64,000 nt of DNA from Streptomyces sp. Go-475 (GCF_003330845.1 NZ_CP026121.1:1426001-1490000); one strand, 5' to 3'. Positions 9,101 through 16,993 are shown, numbered from the stretch's first letter. Numbers and translations: made by a program. Notes: generated by a model not told the origin, from the letters alone.

Positions 9101-10398
9101 GCGGCCACAGCCTCAGGCGCCTGGGCAACGGCCTCAGCAGGCACCGCCTCCGGCACCTGGGCGACAGCCTGCTCGGGCTCGGTGGCAGCCTCGGGGAACG
9201 GGACCGCTTCCGGGGCCGGTGCGGCCTCCGGTGCTGGAGCGGGCGTCACGCCCTGCTCCGCGTCGGCGGCCGGGACCTGCTCGGCGCCTTCGGCGGAATC
9301 GCCGGTGGCACCGGGCCCGGGAGCCTCAGGGGCAACGGCGGGCTGTCCCGGCTCACCGTCCTGACCGGCACCCTCCACGACCGGAACCGACGCGGCGGCC
9401 GACGGCGGCACCGCGTCCGGCGCGGCAACGGCCCCGGCCTCGGCCTCAGGGGCAGCGACCTGGCCCCCATCCGGGGCAACACCCGCCCCGGCGGGACCAC
9501 CCGCGACCGCATCACCCTGCCCGGACCCGGCCACAGCCACCTGGCCCGCATCCGGAGCGGCGGCCACACCGGTAGGGTCACCCGCGACCGCCTCGCCCTG
9601 CCCGGACCCGGCCCCGGCCACCTGGCCCGCATCCGGAGCGGCGCCCACACCGGCGGCCTCGTCCTCGGTCGCCGCCCCCTGCGGGGGAACGGCCTGCCCC
9701 GGCCCTGCCGTAGCCGGCTGGTCGCCGGCGGGTTCGGCCACCGTCGCCGCGATCTGCGCGGGCTGCTCGGCGTGAGCCCCCTGCACGGCCTCCTGCGCTA
9801 CCCGGGCCACCACGGCCTGCGCCGCGCCGACCGGCTGGGGTGCCGGAACAACCGTTTCCGCAGGCGCTGCCCCGGCGCTCACCTGGGCCGGGGGCGCGGC
9901 CTGTGCGCCCCAGGGCGTCGCCGGCGCCGAGGGCGGTTCCGGGGCGCGCGGGACGTCGAGGTACTCGGGGCCGGCCGACGGCGTCGCGGGCTGTCGTACG
10001 GGCGCGTCCGCAGGGCCGCGGTCGGCGAGGGAGCGGACCGGGCTGGCGGAGCTGTCGGGCAGCGGCGGGCCGAGGTGCAGCGGCCGGCGCGGGGTGATGG
10101 GCGGGATCGGCGGAGGGTCGGGCAGGCGGACCCCGCTGAGGTCGACCGAGCCGCTGTCGCGGCCGGAGATCTCGTGCGGGCCCGGCTCGTGGACGGCCTC
10201 GACGACCGGTTCCGGCGCGGGCGGGGGGACCTCGTTGCCCCAGGCGCCCTGGGCGCCCGGCAACAGCAGCAGGTCTTCGTCCTCGGCGGTGTTGTCGGAG
10301 AGGTAGGCGTACGCACCCTGCGCGGGGGCGCCCGGCTGATCCACCGTGCCTGCGCTCTCCGGCAGTCCCTCGCCCGGGACCTGGCCGGTGTCGGTCAT
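6172..10398 (-). CDS. cobT: BluB-CobT fusion with a very long Ala/Pro-rich N-terminal region
   Basis: The C-terminal part is CobT, nicotinate-nucleotide:dimethylbenzimidazole phosphoribosyltransferase (from about residue 1080; landmarks FAGDHGVHAQGVTPWP, GEMGIGNTTASAAL and the ending GEGTGALLALPLV). It is preceded by a BluB/nitroreductase domain at residues 840-1055 (RERRDIRNGF, HAPSVGHSQPWDFVV, GLGVGWVSFFD). BluB makes 5,6-dimethylbenzimidazole from reduced FMN with O2 and CobT activates it, so the fusion joins two consecutive lower-ligand steps of cobalamin assembly. The first 840 residues are low-complexity Ala/Pro/Glu/Val repeats with no domain; an acidic, disordered linker is likely. The start MTDTGQVPG follows GAGGGG. 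The total of 1408 aa is far above the 600 or so needed for both enzymes. Residues 686-724 look out of frame (see findings). Confidence 0.9.
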   Translation of the reverse strand: MTDTGQVPGEGLPESAGTVDQPGAPAQGAYAYLSDNTAEDEDLLLLPGAQGAWGNEVPPPAPEPVVEAVHEPGPHEISGRDSGSVDLSGVRLPDPPPIPPITPRRPLHLGPPLPDSSASPVRSLADRGPADAPVRQPATPSAGPEYLDVPRAPEPPSAPATPWGAQAAPPAQVSAGAAPAETVVPAPQPVGAAQAVVARVAQEAVQGAHAEQPAQIAATVAEPAGDQPATAGPGQAVPPQGAATEDEAAGVGAAPDAGQVAGAGSGQGEAVAGDPTGVAAAPDAGQVAVAGSGQGDAVAGGPAGAGVAPDGGQVAAPEAEAGAVAAPDAVPPSAAASVPVVEGAGQDGEPGQPAVAPEAPGPGATGDSAEGAEQVPAADAEQGVTPAPAPEAAPAPEAVPFPEAATEPEQAVAQVPEAVPAEAVAQAPEAVAAETVAQVPEAAAQGAVAQAPDVVSPDADTQTPDVATPAPDAAAADAVAESPAETGPQAVVQTPDGAGPEAAAQAPEATGPAAAAAAAAPAPAVAPDAAAPAAEPDAAAPAAEPEAAVPAAEPEAPVPAVSPETAAPAGPMPAPEAAAPQPDAVGGEAAPQTPEAPTPTDAEAASQDPEVTAPQPAMPTSEAPAPAPEPVGPEAVTQEAVAAPAEAPTSTEAPAPADAPAPTEAVAAPADAPATPDSPAETPAPAQAPEPPAPTRSPRHRRCPAPRRGAARPGGPHPERRRRPSPAGPETPADAAPASSEDVTVVLPAPTAEEHGAGPVQGPQQSRSAQPGAPEPPAPVATVPAPRDGDAELAQNADDLDTRAADQDDLADQDHHRGESAAAVAEARQSSGPAAPGYDPAEREAVLKVMRERRDIRNGFRSDPIPHEVLLRVLEAAHHAPSVGHSQPWDFVVIRSADTRRAMHELAMRQRDAYAKSLPKGRAKQFKELKIEAILDTPVNIVVTADPTRGGRHTLGRHTQPQMAPYSAALAVENLWLAARAEGLGVGWVSFFDEREMVRALGLPEHLEVIAYLCVGYVDEFPDEPELLQAGWSKRRPLSWVVHEETYGRRALPGEEPHDLLAETVAQIRPLDAKALGEAWERQKRMTKPAGALGMLEIISAQLSGLSRQCPPPIPEPAAVAIFAGDHGVHAQGVTPWPQEVTAQMVANFLGGGAVCNAFATQVGAEVCIVDVGVAADLPATPGLLPRKIRGGTSDMTTGPAMTREEAKQAIEVGIDTARDLVAAGNKALLTGEMGIGNTTASAALIAVFTGADPAEVTGRGTGINDETLARKTEVVRRALELHQPDPADPIGVLAAIGGFEHAAIVGLLLGGASLRTPVILDGVSAGAAALVARAIAPEVLAACIAGHRSAEPGHVAALNKLGLRPLVDLDLRLGEGTGALLALPLVQSTARAMHEVATFDSAGVTEK

Positions 10399-10765
10399 GC
10401 GTACCCCTCGCCCATCGGTTAGTGCTCCTACGACCAGCTCACCCGGAACGGCGCACCGACCGCCCCACAGTGAAGAACGAGCGTGCGTCCCCAGCGGCAC
10501 GAGCGGCCCGCCCGGAAAAGGCGACAAAGCCATTCACTGGCATTGTTGCGGCCGTGACACCCTCACGGCAGCTTGATCCGCGAGGGTTCCGCTGTGGACT
10601 GCGCCACGTTGCGCGTCCTCCGGTTCCGCCGTACCACACCCATCCCAAAAGGGGCGGGTTTTCCGGACATTGACCGACGAAGTGCCGGGCGTCCGCGTGC
10701 GGTGCAGCGATCGGCCAGCCTACCGCGCGCAGTACGACAAACCGATCACGGGGACGGTCGCGGGG
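10399..10765. other. Intergenic region between cobL and bluB-cobT
   Basis: I see no convincing gene here. It must contain the promoter of the BluB-CobT gene and the end of the cobL transcript. I looked for the cobalamin riboswitch landmarks and did not find them. Confidence 0.5.
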
Positions 10766-11983
10766 TCAGGCGCCGCGCTTCGGCAGGACGCCGCTGAGCA
10801 GGAACGCGACGCTCCGTTCCTTCTCCGTCCAGGCCCGGGTGTCGAGTTCGACGGACTGGAGCAGGGCGCACTCGACGCCGTAGCCGTGCTCCGTCAGGTC
10901 GCGGCCGATGAGTTCGGCGGCGTCGCGGGTGGCGGCGTGCGTGACGATGCGCTGCGGGCGCCGGTCGGCGACGGCCGAGACGACGGCCGCTCCCCCGCCG
11001 GCGACACGGACGACGTCCGGTTCGGGGAGGTTCTCCAGGACGTGCGGGGCGGTGCCGTGCACGATCTGGAGCTGGACGCCGAGACGGCGGGCGGTGGCGT
11101 CGGTGCGGGCGCAGGCGGCCCGGTCGCTGTCGACGGCGAGGACGGCGGCGCCGGCGCGGGCGGCCTCGACGGCGAAGGCACCGCTGCCGCAGCCGATGTC
11201 CCACACGAGGTCGCCGACGCGGGGGCCCAGGCGGGCGAGTTGGGAGGCGCGCAGCAGCTGGGTCTCGCCCTCGCCGAGGTCGCCGCCGTAGACCTCGGCG
11301 GGCAGGGACCAGCCGCGCGGTCCGGCGGCCGGGTCGGGTCCGGCGATCCAGCCGGTCTCCCCCGCCGTGTCCGGCCGGGCCGGGCCGCCGAGGACGATGA
11401 CGACGTTGGGGTCGCGCCAGGTGTGGTCGGCGGCCTTGTCGGAGGTGACGACGCTGACCCGCTCGCGTTCGGTGCCGAGTTCCTCGCAGATGACGAAGGA
11501 GCGGTGGACTCCCTCGAGGAGCAGGCCGAGTTCGGCGGGACCGGCGCCGGGTGAGGTGAGCACGGCCACTTTGGTGTGGGCGCGGCATACGTTCACCGCG
11601 CGTCGCAGGGTGCGGCGGTGTGCGACGACCACCTGTGCGTCGTCCCAGGGCATGCCGGCGCGGGCGAAGGCCGCGGCGACGGAGGAGACGGCGGGGACGA
11701 CCTCGACCTCGAGGCCGAACTCGGGGGCGCGCAGGGTCCGTACGACGCCGAAGAAGCCGGGGTCGCCGTCGGCGAGCACGACGGCCGTGCCGCGGTGGGC
11801 GGCGATGCGGCGGGCGGCGAGGGCGACGCTGCCGAGGCGGATGCGCTCGGCGCCCGCGGGCACCTCGGGGAGCGCCAGGTGGTGGGCTGCGCCGGCCACG
11901 AGCGTGGCGGCGCCGAGGGCGGCGCTCGCGGCGGCGGTCAGCGGCGAACCGTCCCAGCCGATCACCGTGACCCGGTCGGCCAT
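10766..11983 (-). CDS. cobL: Precorrin-6Y C5,15-methyltransferase (decarboxylating), CbiE-CbiT fusion
   Basis: The 405-aa protein has an N-terminal tetrapyrrole methylase domain (CbiE type, residues 1-200; VTVIGWDGSPL, VVLADGDPGFFG) and a C-terminal class I SAM methyltransferase (CbiT type, residues 215-405) with the GxGxG motif VWDIGCGSGAFAVEAA. CobL methylates precorrin-6B at C5 and C15 and decarboxylates the acetate side chain. It lies upstream of the BluB-CobT gene on the same strand but 367 bp away. I start at the ATG giving MADRVTVIGWD; the longer open frame upstream is not homologous-looking. No riboswitch is visible upstream. Confidence 0.9.
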   Translation of the reverse strand: MADRVTVIGWDGSPLTAAASAALGAATLVAGAAHHLALPEVPAGAERIRLGSVALAARRIAAHRGTAVVLADGDPGFFGVVRTLRAPEFGLEVEVVPAVSSVAAAFARAGMPWDDAQVVVAHRRTLRRAVNVCRAHTKVAVLTSPGAGPAELGLLLEGVHRSFVICEELGTERERVSVVTSDKAADHTWRDPNVVIVLGGPARPDTAGETGWIAGPDPAAGPRGWSLPAEVYGGDLGEGETQLLRASQLARLGPRVGDLVWDIGCGSGAFAVEAARAGAAVLAVDSDRAACARTDATARRLGVQLQIVHGTAPHVLENLPEPDVVRVAGGGAAVVSAVADRRPQRIVTHAATRDAAELIGRDLTEHGYGVECALLQSVELDTRAWTEKERSVAFLLSGVLPKRGA

Positions 11984-12129
11984 CGTCGTCAGTCTCCAGG
12001 GGTTTTCGCAGGTCGTCTGCGTGTCTTTGCGGGGAACCGCCCCGAGGCGGGCTCCGTGAGGGTACCCGGTGGAGGTGTCGGAGGGGGCGCCGGTGTCGTC
12101 GTCGCCGTCTTCCTCCGGGTGGCTTCCGG

Positions 12130-12762
12130 TCAGTTCCAGTCGCCGAAGGACGTGAAGCCGCCGGGCAGCTGGTCGCCGACGCCTTCCAGGTCCTCGGGAA
12201 GCAGGCTCCAGACGATCAGGTCGGTGCGGACCTCGGTCCACTCGTCGTTGTCCGTCCGGGTCCGCGCTATCCAGGCGCCGCGCAGGACTCCCTCGCTGAT
12301 ACAGCCGATCTTCTGGGCGACCTGCTGGGAGGCGGTGTTGTCGGCCGCGGTGCGCAGTTCGAGGCGCTCGAACTTCTGGTCGTCGAAGAGCCACCGCGCG
12401 GTGACGAGCGCCGCCTCGGAGGCGTAGCCCTCGCCGCGGGCCCAGGGGGCGATGACGTAGGACATCTCGCTGGAGCGGATCCGCCAGTCGGTGTTCTTGA
12501 GGTGGACGATGCCGACGAGGCGCTGGGTGAGGAACTCGGTGACGGCGAAGACGATGCCGCGGCCCTCGGCCCGTTCCGCGGGGGCCTGTCGGGTGATCCA
12601 GGCGCGGGCGTGGGCCTCGGTGTAGGGCTGCGGGACGGAGGTCCAGGCGGTGACGAGCTCGTCGTTCATCATGTCGGCGAACGCCTGGATGTCTGGCTCC
12701 TCGAAGGGGCGCAGGACCAACCGCTCCGTGCTGATGGAGATGTTGGGGAAGGTGCTCGTCAT
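12130..12762 (-). CDS. GNAT acetyltransferase, RimJ-like
   Basis: The 210-aa product begins MTSTFPNISISTERLVLRPF, the typical opening of RimJ/RimL-type N-acetyltransferases, and continues with the acetyl-CoA-binding region ARGEGYASEAAL (a variant of R/Q-x-x-G-x-G/A) at about residues 111-122, followed by RLELRTAADNTASQQVAQKIG, another hallmark of this family. Such enzymes acetylate protein N-termini or small amines; the acceptor here is unknown. It lies between cobL and metQ and is separated from metQ by a hairpin, so no functional link is implied. Confidence 0.82.
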   Translation of the reverse strand: MTSTFPNISISTERLVLRPFEEPDIQAFADMMNDELVTAWTSVPQPYTEAHARAWITRQAPAERAEGRGIVFAVTEFLTQRLVGIVHLKNTDWRIRSSEMSYVIAPWARGEGYASEAALVTARWLFDDQKFERLELRTAADNTASQQVAQKIGCISEGVLRGAWIARTRTDNDEWTEVRTDLIVWSLLPEDLEGVGDQLPGGFTSFGDWN

Positions 12763-12838
12763 GCGCCGCTCCGTAACCTTCGGTGAACCTTCAGGGCCTG
12801 CTGAACTGCCCAGCATGCAGCATGAAAGCACTGATCCG

Positions 12839-12885
12839 CACCACGGGGCCCTCCCCCACCGGGAGAGGGAGGACCCCGGCCGTGG
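12839..12885 (-). terminator. Imperfect stem-loop after metQ
   Basis: An interrupted inverted repeat (CCACGG...CCGTGG outside, CCTCCC...GGGAGG inside) lies 19 bp past the metQ stop codon, in the position expected for the end of the metNIQ transcript. Confidence 0.55.
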
Positions 12886-12903
12886 CGGGTGCCGGAGGCG
12901 GGC

Positions 12904-13728
12904 TCAGAAGGAGGGGAGCACGGAGCCGGCGTACTTGTCCTGGATGAACTTCTTCACCTCGGGCGAGGTGAGGAGCTTGGCGAGCTTCTTCACGCGCGGG
13001 TCGTCCTCGTTGCCCTTCTTCACGGCGAGGAAGTTGCCGTACGGGTTGTTCTTCGGGGACTCCAGGACGAGGGCGTCCTTCGACGGCTTGAGGTCGGACT
13101 CGATGGCGTAGTTGCCGTTGACGACGGCGGCGTCCACGTCGTCGAGGGAGCGCGGGGTCTGGGCCGCCTCGAGCTCCTTGAACGTGAGGTTCTTGGGGTT
13201 CTTGGTGATGTCGGAGGGGGTCGCCTCGTTGCCGACGCCCGCCTTGAGGGTGATGAGCCCGTTGGCGGCGAGGAGCTTGAGGGCGCGGGCCTCGTTGACG
13301 GTGTCGTTGGGGATGGCGACGGTCGCACCGCTCTTCAGGTCGTCGGCCTTCTTGACCTTGTGGGAGTAGAGGCCGAGCGGCTCCAGGTGGACCGTGACGA
13401 CGGGCACGATGTCGGTGCCGTTCTTCTTGTTGTAGTCGTCGAGGTACGGCTTGTTCTGGAAGTAGTTGGCGTCTACGGAGCCGTCCTGCGTCGCGGGGTT
13501 CTGCGACGTGTAGTCGGTGAACTCCCTGACCTCCAGGTCGAGGCCCTCCTTCTTCGCCAGGTTGTCCTTGACGTAGTTGAGGATCTCGCCGTGCGGGACG
13601 GGGCTGGCGGCGACGATCAGCGGGCCGGAGGTGTCGGAGGCGTCCTTGCCGGCGCCGCAGGCGCTGAGCCCGAGGGTGAGGGCTCCGGCGGCGAGGGCGG
13701 CGGTGGTGATCTTGGCGGTGTTACGCAC
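12904..13728 (-). CDS. metQ: Methionine ABC transporter substrate-binding lipoprotein
   Basis: The 274-aa protein has a lipoprotein signal (hydrophobic core AALAAGALTLG, lipobox LSAC with Cys24) and the NlpA/MetQ fold: VAASPVPHGEIL, the DGSVDANYFQNKPYL stretch, VAIPNDTVNEARAL, and a C-terminal SPEVKKFIQDKY. MetQ lipoproteins bind D- or L-methionine outside the membrane and deliver it to MetI. The start is a GTG with GGAAAGG upstream. It is the last gene of metN-metI-metQ. Some NlpA proteins bind other ligands, but the upstream NIL-domain ATPase supports methionine. Confidence 0.9.
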   Translation of the reverse strand: MRNTAKITTAALAAGALTLGLSACGAGKDASDTSGPLIVAASPVPHGEILNYVKDNLAKKEGLDLEVREFTDYTSQNPATQDGSVDANYFQNKPYLDDYNKKNGTDIVPVVTVHLEPLGLYSHKVKKADDLKSGATVAIPNDTVNEARALKLLAANGLITLKAGVGNEATPSDITKNPKNLTFKELEAAQTPRSLDDVDAAVVNGNYAIESDLKPSKDALVLESPKNNPYGNFLAVKKGNEDDPRVKKLAKLLTSPEVKKFIQDKYAGSVLPSF

Positions 13729-13790
13729 GAAAAGTGCCTTTCCTTATGGCCTTGCGAGTGGTGCGACCCCGTCGTGGGTGAACGGGGGGT

Positions 13791-14498
13791 TCAGGAGGCG
13801 GCTTTGAGCAGCCGCAGCTTGGGGGCGGGTCCGGAGTGGGCGCCGCGGCGGTGCAGGGAGCGGGCCGCGTAGTCGCCGGCGAACTGGATGAGGGAGATGA
13901 CGACGGCGAGGATCGCGACGGTGATCCACATCAGCCCGGTCTCGAAGCGCTGGTAGCCGTAGCGGATGGCGATGTCGCCGAGGCCGCCGGCGCCGACCGT
14001 GCCCGCCATGGCCGAGTAGCCGATGAGGGCGACGATCGTGGTGGTGGTGCTGGAGATCAGTGAGGGCAGCGACTCGGGGACGAGCACCTTGCGGACGACG
14101 GTCCAGGTGTTGCCGCCCATGGCCTGCACGGCCTCGACGAGCCCGTGGTCCACTTCGCGGACGGCCGTCTCGACCAGGCGCGCGAAGAACGGGATGGCGC
14201 CGACGGCGAGCGGCACGATGGCGGCCTCGCGGCCGATGGTCGTGCCCGTGATCCAGCGGGTGAAGGTCATCAGCGCGACCATCAGGATGATGAACGGCAG
14301 GGAGCGGGCGATGTTCACGATCTGCCCGATGACCTTGTTGGCGGCGAGGTTCTGCAGCAGGCCGCCGCGGTCGGTGAGGACCAGCAGGATGCCGAGCGGG
14401 AGCCCGCCGGCGACGGCGATGAGCGTGGACCAGCCGACCATGTAGAGCGTGTCCCAACACGCCTGTTCCAGCAGCGGCCGCATCTCGGACCAGGTCAC
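13791..14498 (-). CDS. metI: Methionine ABC transporter permease
   Basis: A 235-aa integral membrane protein with about five hydrophobic spans and the ABC permease EAA-type loop (LVEAVQAMGGNTWTVVRKV). It matches MetI permeases, for example IARSLPFIILMVALMTFTR and GYSAMAGTVGAGGLGDIAIRYGYQR. It overlaps the metN stop codon by 4 bp (ATGA), which indicates translational coupling, and is followed after 62 bp by metQ. Confidence 0.9.
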   Translation of the reverse strand: MTWSEMRPLLEQACWDTLYMVGWSTLIAVAGGLPLGILLVLTDRGGLLQNLAANKVIGQIVNIARSLPFIILMVALMTFTRWITGTTIGREAAIVPLAVGAIPFFARLVETAVREVDHGLVEAVQAMGGNTWTVVRKVLVPESLPSLISSTTTTIVALIGYSAMAGTVGAGGLGDIAIRYGYQRFETGLMWITVAILAVVISLIQFAGDYAARSLHRRGAHSGPAPKLRLLKAAS

Positions 14499-15529
14499 TT
14501 GGCACCCTCCTTCACCAGCGCGGACTCATGGCCCGGGACGTCGATCTGCAGGCCCTTCTCGCGCAGGAAGCCGACCGGCACGACGTTGTCCTCGTAGCGG
14601 CCGGGCAGTTCGATGCGCATCCGGCCGACCTGGAGGCCGCCGACGGTGTCGATGGCGGCGCCGAGGATCGAGATGTCGATGTTGTAGGTGCGGGCGAGCT
14701 GCGAGATGACGGGCTGGGTGGCGCTCTCGCCCTGGAAGGTGACGTCGACGACGGTGCGGTCCTCGCCGGAGGCCTCGCCGTCGAGCGGGAACAGCGCGGC
14801 GGCCAGTTCCGAGCCGGGGGTGGCCAGGAGTTCGCTGACGGTGCCGGACTCGACGATGCGGCCGTTCTCCATGAGCGCGGCGGAGTCGCAGACCGACTTC
14901 ACGACGTCCATCTCGTGCGTGATGAGCAGGACCGTCAGACCGAGCTGCCGGTTGAGGTCGCGCAGCAGTGCCAGGATCGAGCGGGTGGTCTCCGGGTCGA
15001 GGGCGCTGGTGGCCTCGTCGGAGAGCAGCACCTTGGGGTCGCCGGCGAGGGCGCGGGCGATGCCGACGCGCTGCTTCTGGCCGCCGGAGAGCTGCGCCGG
15101 GTAGGCCCCCGCCTTGTCGGCGAGGCCGACCAGGTCGAGGAGTTCCAGGGCCTTGCGGGAACGTTCCTGCCCGGACTTGCCGAGGATCTCCAGCGGGAGT
15201 TCGACGTTGTCCTGGACGGTGCGGGAGGACAGCAGGTTGAAGTGCTGGAAGACCATGCCGATGCGGCTGCGCGCCCGGCGCAGTTCCTTTCCGGCGCGCG
15301 GGCCGCGCCCGGCCAGGGCGGTGAGGTCCTGCCCGGCGACGCTCACGGTGCCGGAGGTGGGGCGTTCGAGCAGGTTGACGCAGCGGATGAGGGAGGACTT
15401 GCCGGCGCCGGACTGGCCGATGACGCCGTACACCTCGCCTTCGCGGACGTGCAGGTCGACGCCGTCCAGGGCGGTGACCTCGCGGCCGCGTGCACGGTAG
15501 ACCTTGGTCAGGCCCGTTGTGGTGATCAC
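14495..15529 (-). CDS. metN: Methionine ABC transporter ATPase with NIL regulatory domain
   Basis: The 344-aa ATPase shows Walker A GQSGAGKSSL, the ABC signature LSGGQKQRVGIARAL, Walker B KVLLSDEATSALD and the H-loop LLITHEMD. Residues from about 260 form the NIL domain (PVISQLARTYNIDISILGAAID), which in MetN proteins binds methionine and slows transport. The start is uncertain: GTG at 15529 has GGAAA six bases upstream; GTG at 15544 is in frame but has no ribosome site. The gene is preceded by a leader with a Cys/Met-rich upstream ORF. Confidence 0.9.
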   Translation of the reverse strand: MITTTGLTKVYRARGREVTALDGVDLHVREGEVYGVIGQSGAGKSSLIRCVNLLERPTSGTVSVAGQDLTALAGRGPRAGKELRRARSRIGMVFQHFNLLSSRTVQDNVELPLEILGKSGQERSRKALELLDLVGLADKAGAYPAQLSGGQKQRVGIARALAGDPKVLLSDEATSALDPETTRSILALLRDLNRQLGLTVLLITHEMDVVKSVCDSAALMENGRIVESGTVSELLATPGSELAAALFPLDGEASGEDRTVVDVTFQGESATQPVISQLARTYNIDISILGAAIDTVGGLQVGRMRIELPGRYEDNVVPVGFLREKGLQIDVPGHESALVKEGAK

Positions 15530-15733
15530 GTGGGTTTCCGTCACTGTCGAGTGCGCGGGCGTGGGTGTGCCCGGACACAGGGGCATTCGTTCAGGGACGC
15601 GACACGGTTCTCGCTGGGCGTGGAACCGGGGAGAACATGTGCGCGGGCGGCGTGCGTCACGCACGGCTCGGGGCGTGCGGACAGGCCGCGGTCTCGCTTC
15701 GGGGCGCGAGTCAGGGGGTGGTGCGGGGGCCCT
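15530..15733 (-). promoter_or_regulatory. metNIQ 5' leader between leader ORF and metN
   Basis: About 200 nt separate the Cys/Met-rich ORF from metN. The segment contains short inverted repeats, for example CTCGC...GCGAG directly after the leader ORF and CGTGCG-TGA-CGCACG, that could form alternative structures. I could not see a SAM riboswitch. A role in attenuation is inference. Confidence 0.35.
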
Positions 15734-15820
15734 CTAGAAGGCGCACATTCGACACATACAACGAGCACCGGGCGTCAGGGTCGCCTCGGTCGCGGGGATG
15801 CGGTCGCTCGTCGTGGTCAT
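15734..15820 (-). CDS. Cys/Met-rich leader peptide (28 aa) upstream of metNIQ
   Basis: The ORF encodes MTTTSDRIPATEATLTPG, then ARCMCRMCAF and a TAG stop. The last ten residues hold three Cys and two Met codons in six positions (C-M-C-R-M-C), a density that is unlikely by chance in such GC-rich DNA. It lies on the metN strand after the upstream gene's terminator and about 200 nt before metN. Ribosome-stalling leader peptides with clustered cysteine codons are known for sulphur-metabolism genes in actinobacteria; here the methionine importer downstream makes sensing of Cys and Met supply plausible. There is no clear ribosome site, and a possible promoter sits so close that the mRNA may be leaderless. 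Confidence 0.55.
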   Translation of the reverse strand: MTTTSDRIPATEATLTPGARCMCRMCAF

Positions 15821-15824
15821 GCCG

Positions 15825-15853
15825 TCAGTAAAACATGCGTACGGTCCTGACAA
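15825..15853 (-). promoter_or_regulatory. Possible metNIQ promoter
   Basis: TTGTCA on the minus strand is followed by TTTACT/TACTGA after 15-17 nt, placing the transcript start close to the ATG of the leader ORF. The -35 is good and the -10 is weak, so this is a candidate only. Confidence 0.3.
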
Positions 15854-15857
15854 GCCG

Positions 15858-15882
15858 CCGCTGTCCGGATGCTGGACAGCGG
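15858..15882 (-). terminator. 9-bp stem-loop after HAD phosphatase gene
   Basis: CCGCTGTCC and its exact complement are separated by 7 nt, 31 bp beyond the stop codon of the HAD phosphatase gene and just before the metNIQ leader. Confidence 0.6.
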
Positions 15883-15912
15883 TGGACACGGGCCGGGATC
15901 CGCCGGCTTCCG

Positions 15913-16563
15913 TCAGCCGCGGAGGGAGATCTCCAGACCCTGCTCGGTGACCAGTGCGGACAGGGCCGACAGGTCCTCGACGACCAGATCGGCGTGGAGT
16001 TCGTGGGCCTGGTGGGTTGTGGTCAACGCCACGGTGGTCATGCCGGCGGCGCGACCGGCCGCGAGGCCGGCGGGGGCGTCCTCGAAGACCACGCAGCGGG
16101 CGGGGTCGACGCCGAGGGTGCGGGCGGCGAGCAGGTAGGGCTCGGGATCGGGCTTGCCGCGGGTGATGTCGTCGGCGGCGACGAGCGTCTTGGGCAGGAT
16201 GCCGACGGCGTCGAGCCGGGCCTCGGCGAGCCGCCGGGTGGCGGAGGTGACGACGGCCCAGCGCTCGGCGGGCAGGGCGTCGAGGAAGGAGCGGGTCCCC
16301 GGCAGCAGGTGCACCCCGCCGTTGGGCACGTCCTCGACCTCCAGGTCCTCGATCCGCGCGACGGCCTCCGGCACGACGTGGGCGGGCAGCAGGTCGGCGG
16401 CTATCTCGGCGGCCGGCCGGCCGTGCAGCTCGACCCGGGCGAACTCCTCGGCGGTGATCCCGTACTCCGCGGCCCACCGCGTCCAGCAGCGGTCCACCGA
16501 GGCGAGGGAGGAGACGAGGGTTCCGTCGTTGTCGAACAGCAGGGCCTGCGCGTGGATCTTCAT
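15913..16563 (-). CDS. HAD-superfamily phosphatase (beta-phosphoglucomutase-like)
   Basis: The 216-aa protein begins with the HAD motif I LLFDNDGTLV (nucleophile D11, acid/base D13), has motif II VVTSATR, and motifs III/IV GKPDPEPYLLAA and CVVFEDAPAGLAAG. The cap between residues 20 and 90 is alpha-helical, as in subclass I sugar phosphatases and DOG/GS1-like enzymes. The DxD arrangement is DND, which is normal. It probably hydrolyses a small phosphorylated metabolite; the substrate is unknown. The ATG start (MKIHAQALLF) is the natural start; longer open frame upstream overlaps the divergent gene. Confidence 0.85.
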   Translation of the reverse strand: MKIHAQALLFDNDGTLVSSLASVDRCWTRWAAEYGITAEEFARVELHGRPAAEIAADLLPAHVVPEAVARIEDLEVEDVPNGGVHLLPGTRSFLDALPAERWAVVTSATRRLAEARLDAVGILPKTLVAADDITRGKPDPEPYLLAARTLGVDPARCVVFEDAPAGLAAGRAAGMTTVALTTTHQAHELHADLVVEDLSALSALVTEQGLEISLRG

Positions 16564-16632
16564 GCCCTCGACCCTACGGTGCGGGCCAGGGGCGGAAGCA
16601 TCGGGCCTTTTCGGCCGTAATAAGGTCGCAGC

Positions 16633-16992
16633 ATGCTTGATGCCCTGACGCTGGTGACCGGCGTCGCCGCGCTGCTGCTCGCCGCCTGGTGCGGCTGGGC
16701 GGCCTACCGTGACCAGCCGACGAAGGACTGGCACTTCATCGGGATGGCCGTGGTCACGCTGCTGACGCTGGTCCAGCTCGTGGTGGGGATCGTGCTGCTG
16801 GCGCGGGGCGAGAAGCCGGAGCAGGGCACGACGATCTTCGTGGCGTATCTGCTGGGGGCGTTCGCCTGTGTCCCGGCGGCCGGCTTCATGTCGCTGGCCG
16901 AGCGGACCCGGTGGGGCTCGGTGACGGTCGCCGCGGGCGGTGTGGTGCTGGCGGTGCTGGAGGTGCGTCTCTATGACATCTGGGGAGGCTGA
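16633..16992 (+). CDS. Small four-span membrane protein (119 aa)
   Basis: Hydrophobic segments at about residues 3-23, 38-58, 68-86 and 94-113 suggest four membrane helices with little else. No catalytic motif or family is recognised. The stop codon is one base before the GTG of the next membrane gene, so the two are translationally coupled and may work together. Confidence 0.75.
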   Translation: MLDALTLVTGVAALLLAAWCGWAAYRDQPTKDWHFIGMAVVTLLTLVQLVVGIVLLARGEKPEQGTTIFVAYLLGAFACVPAAGFMSLAERTRWGSVTVAAGGVVLAVLEVRLYDIWGG

Positions 16993-16993
16993 G

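Noticed and set aside
11984..12129. Possible cobalamin riboswitch upstream of cobL
   Set aside because: No conserved core elements were found in this 146-bp region.
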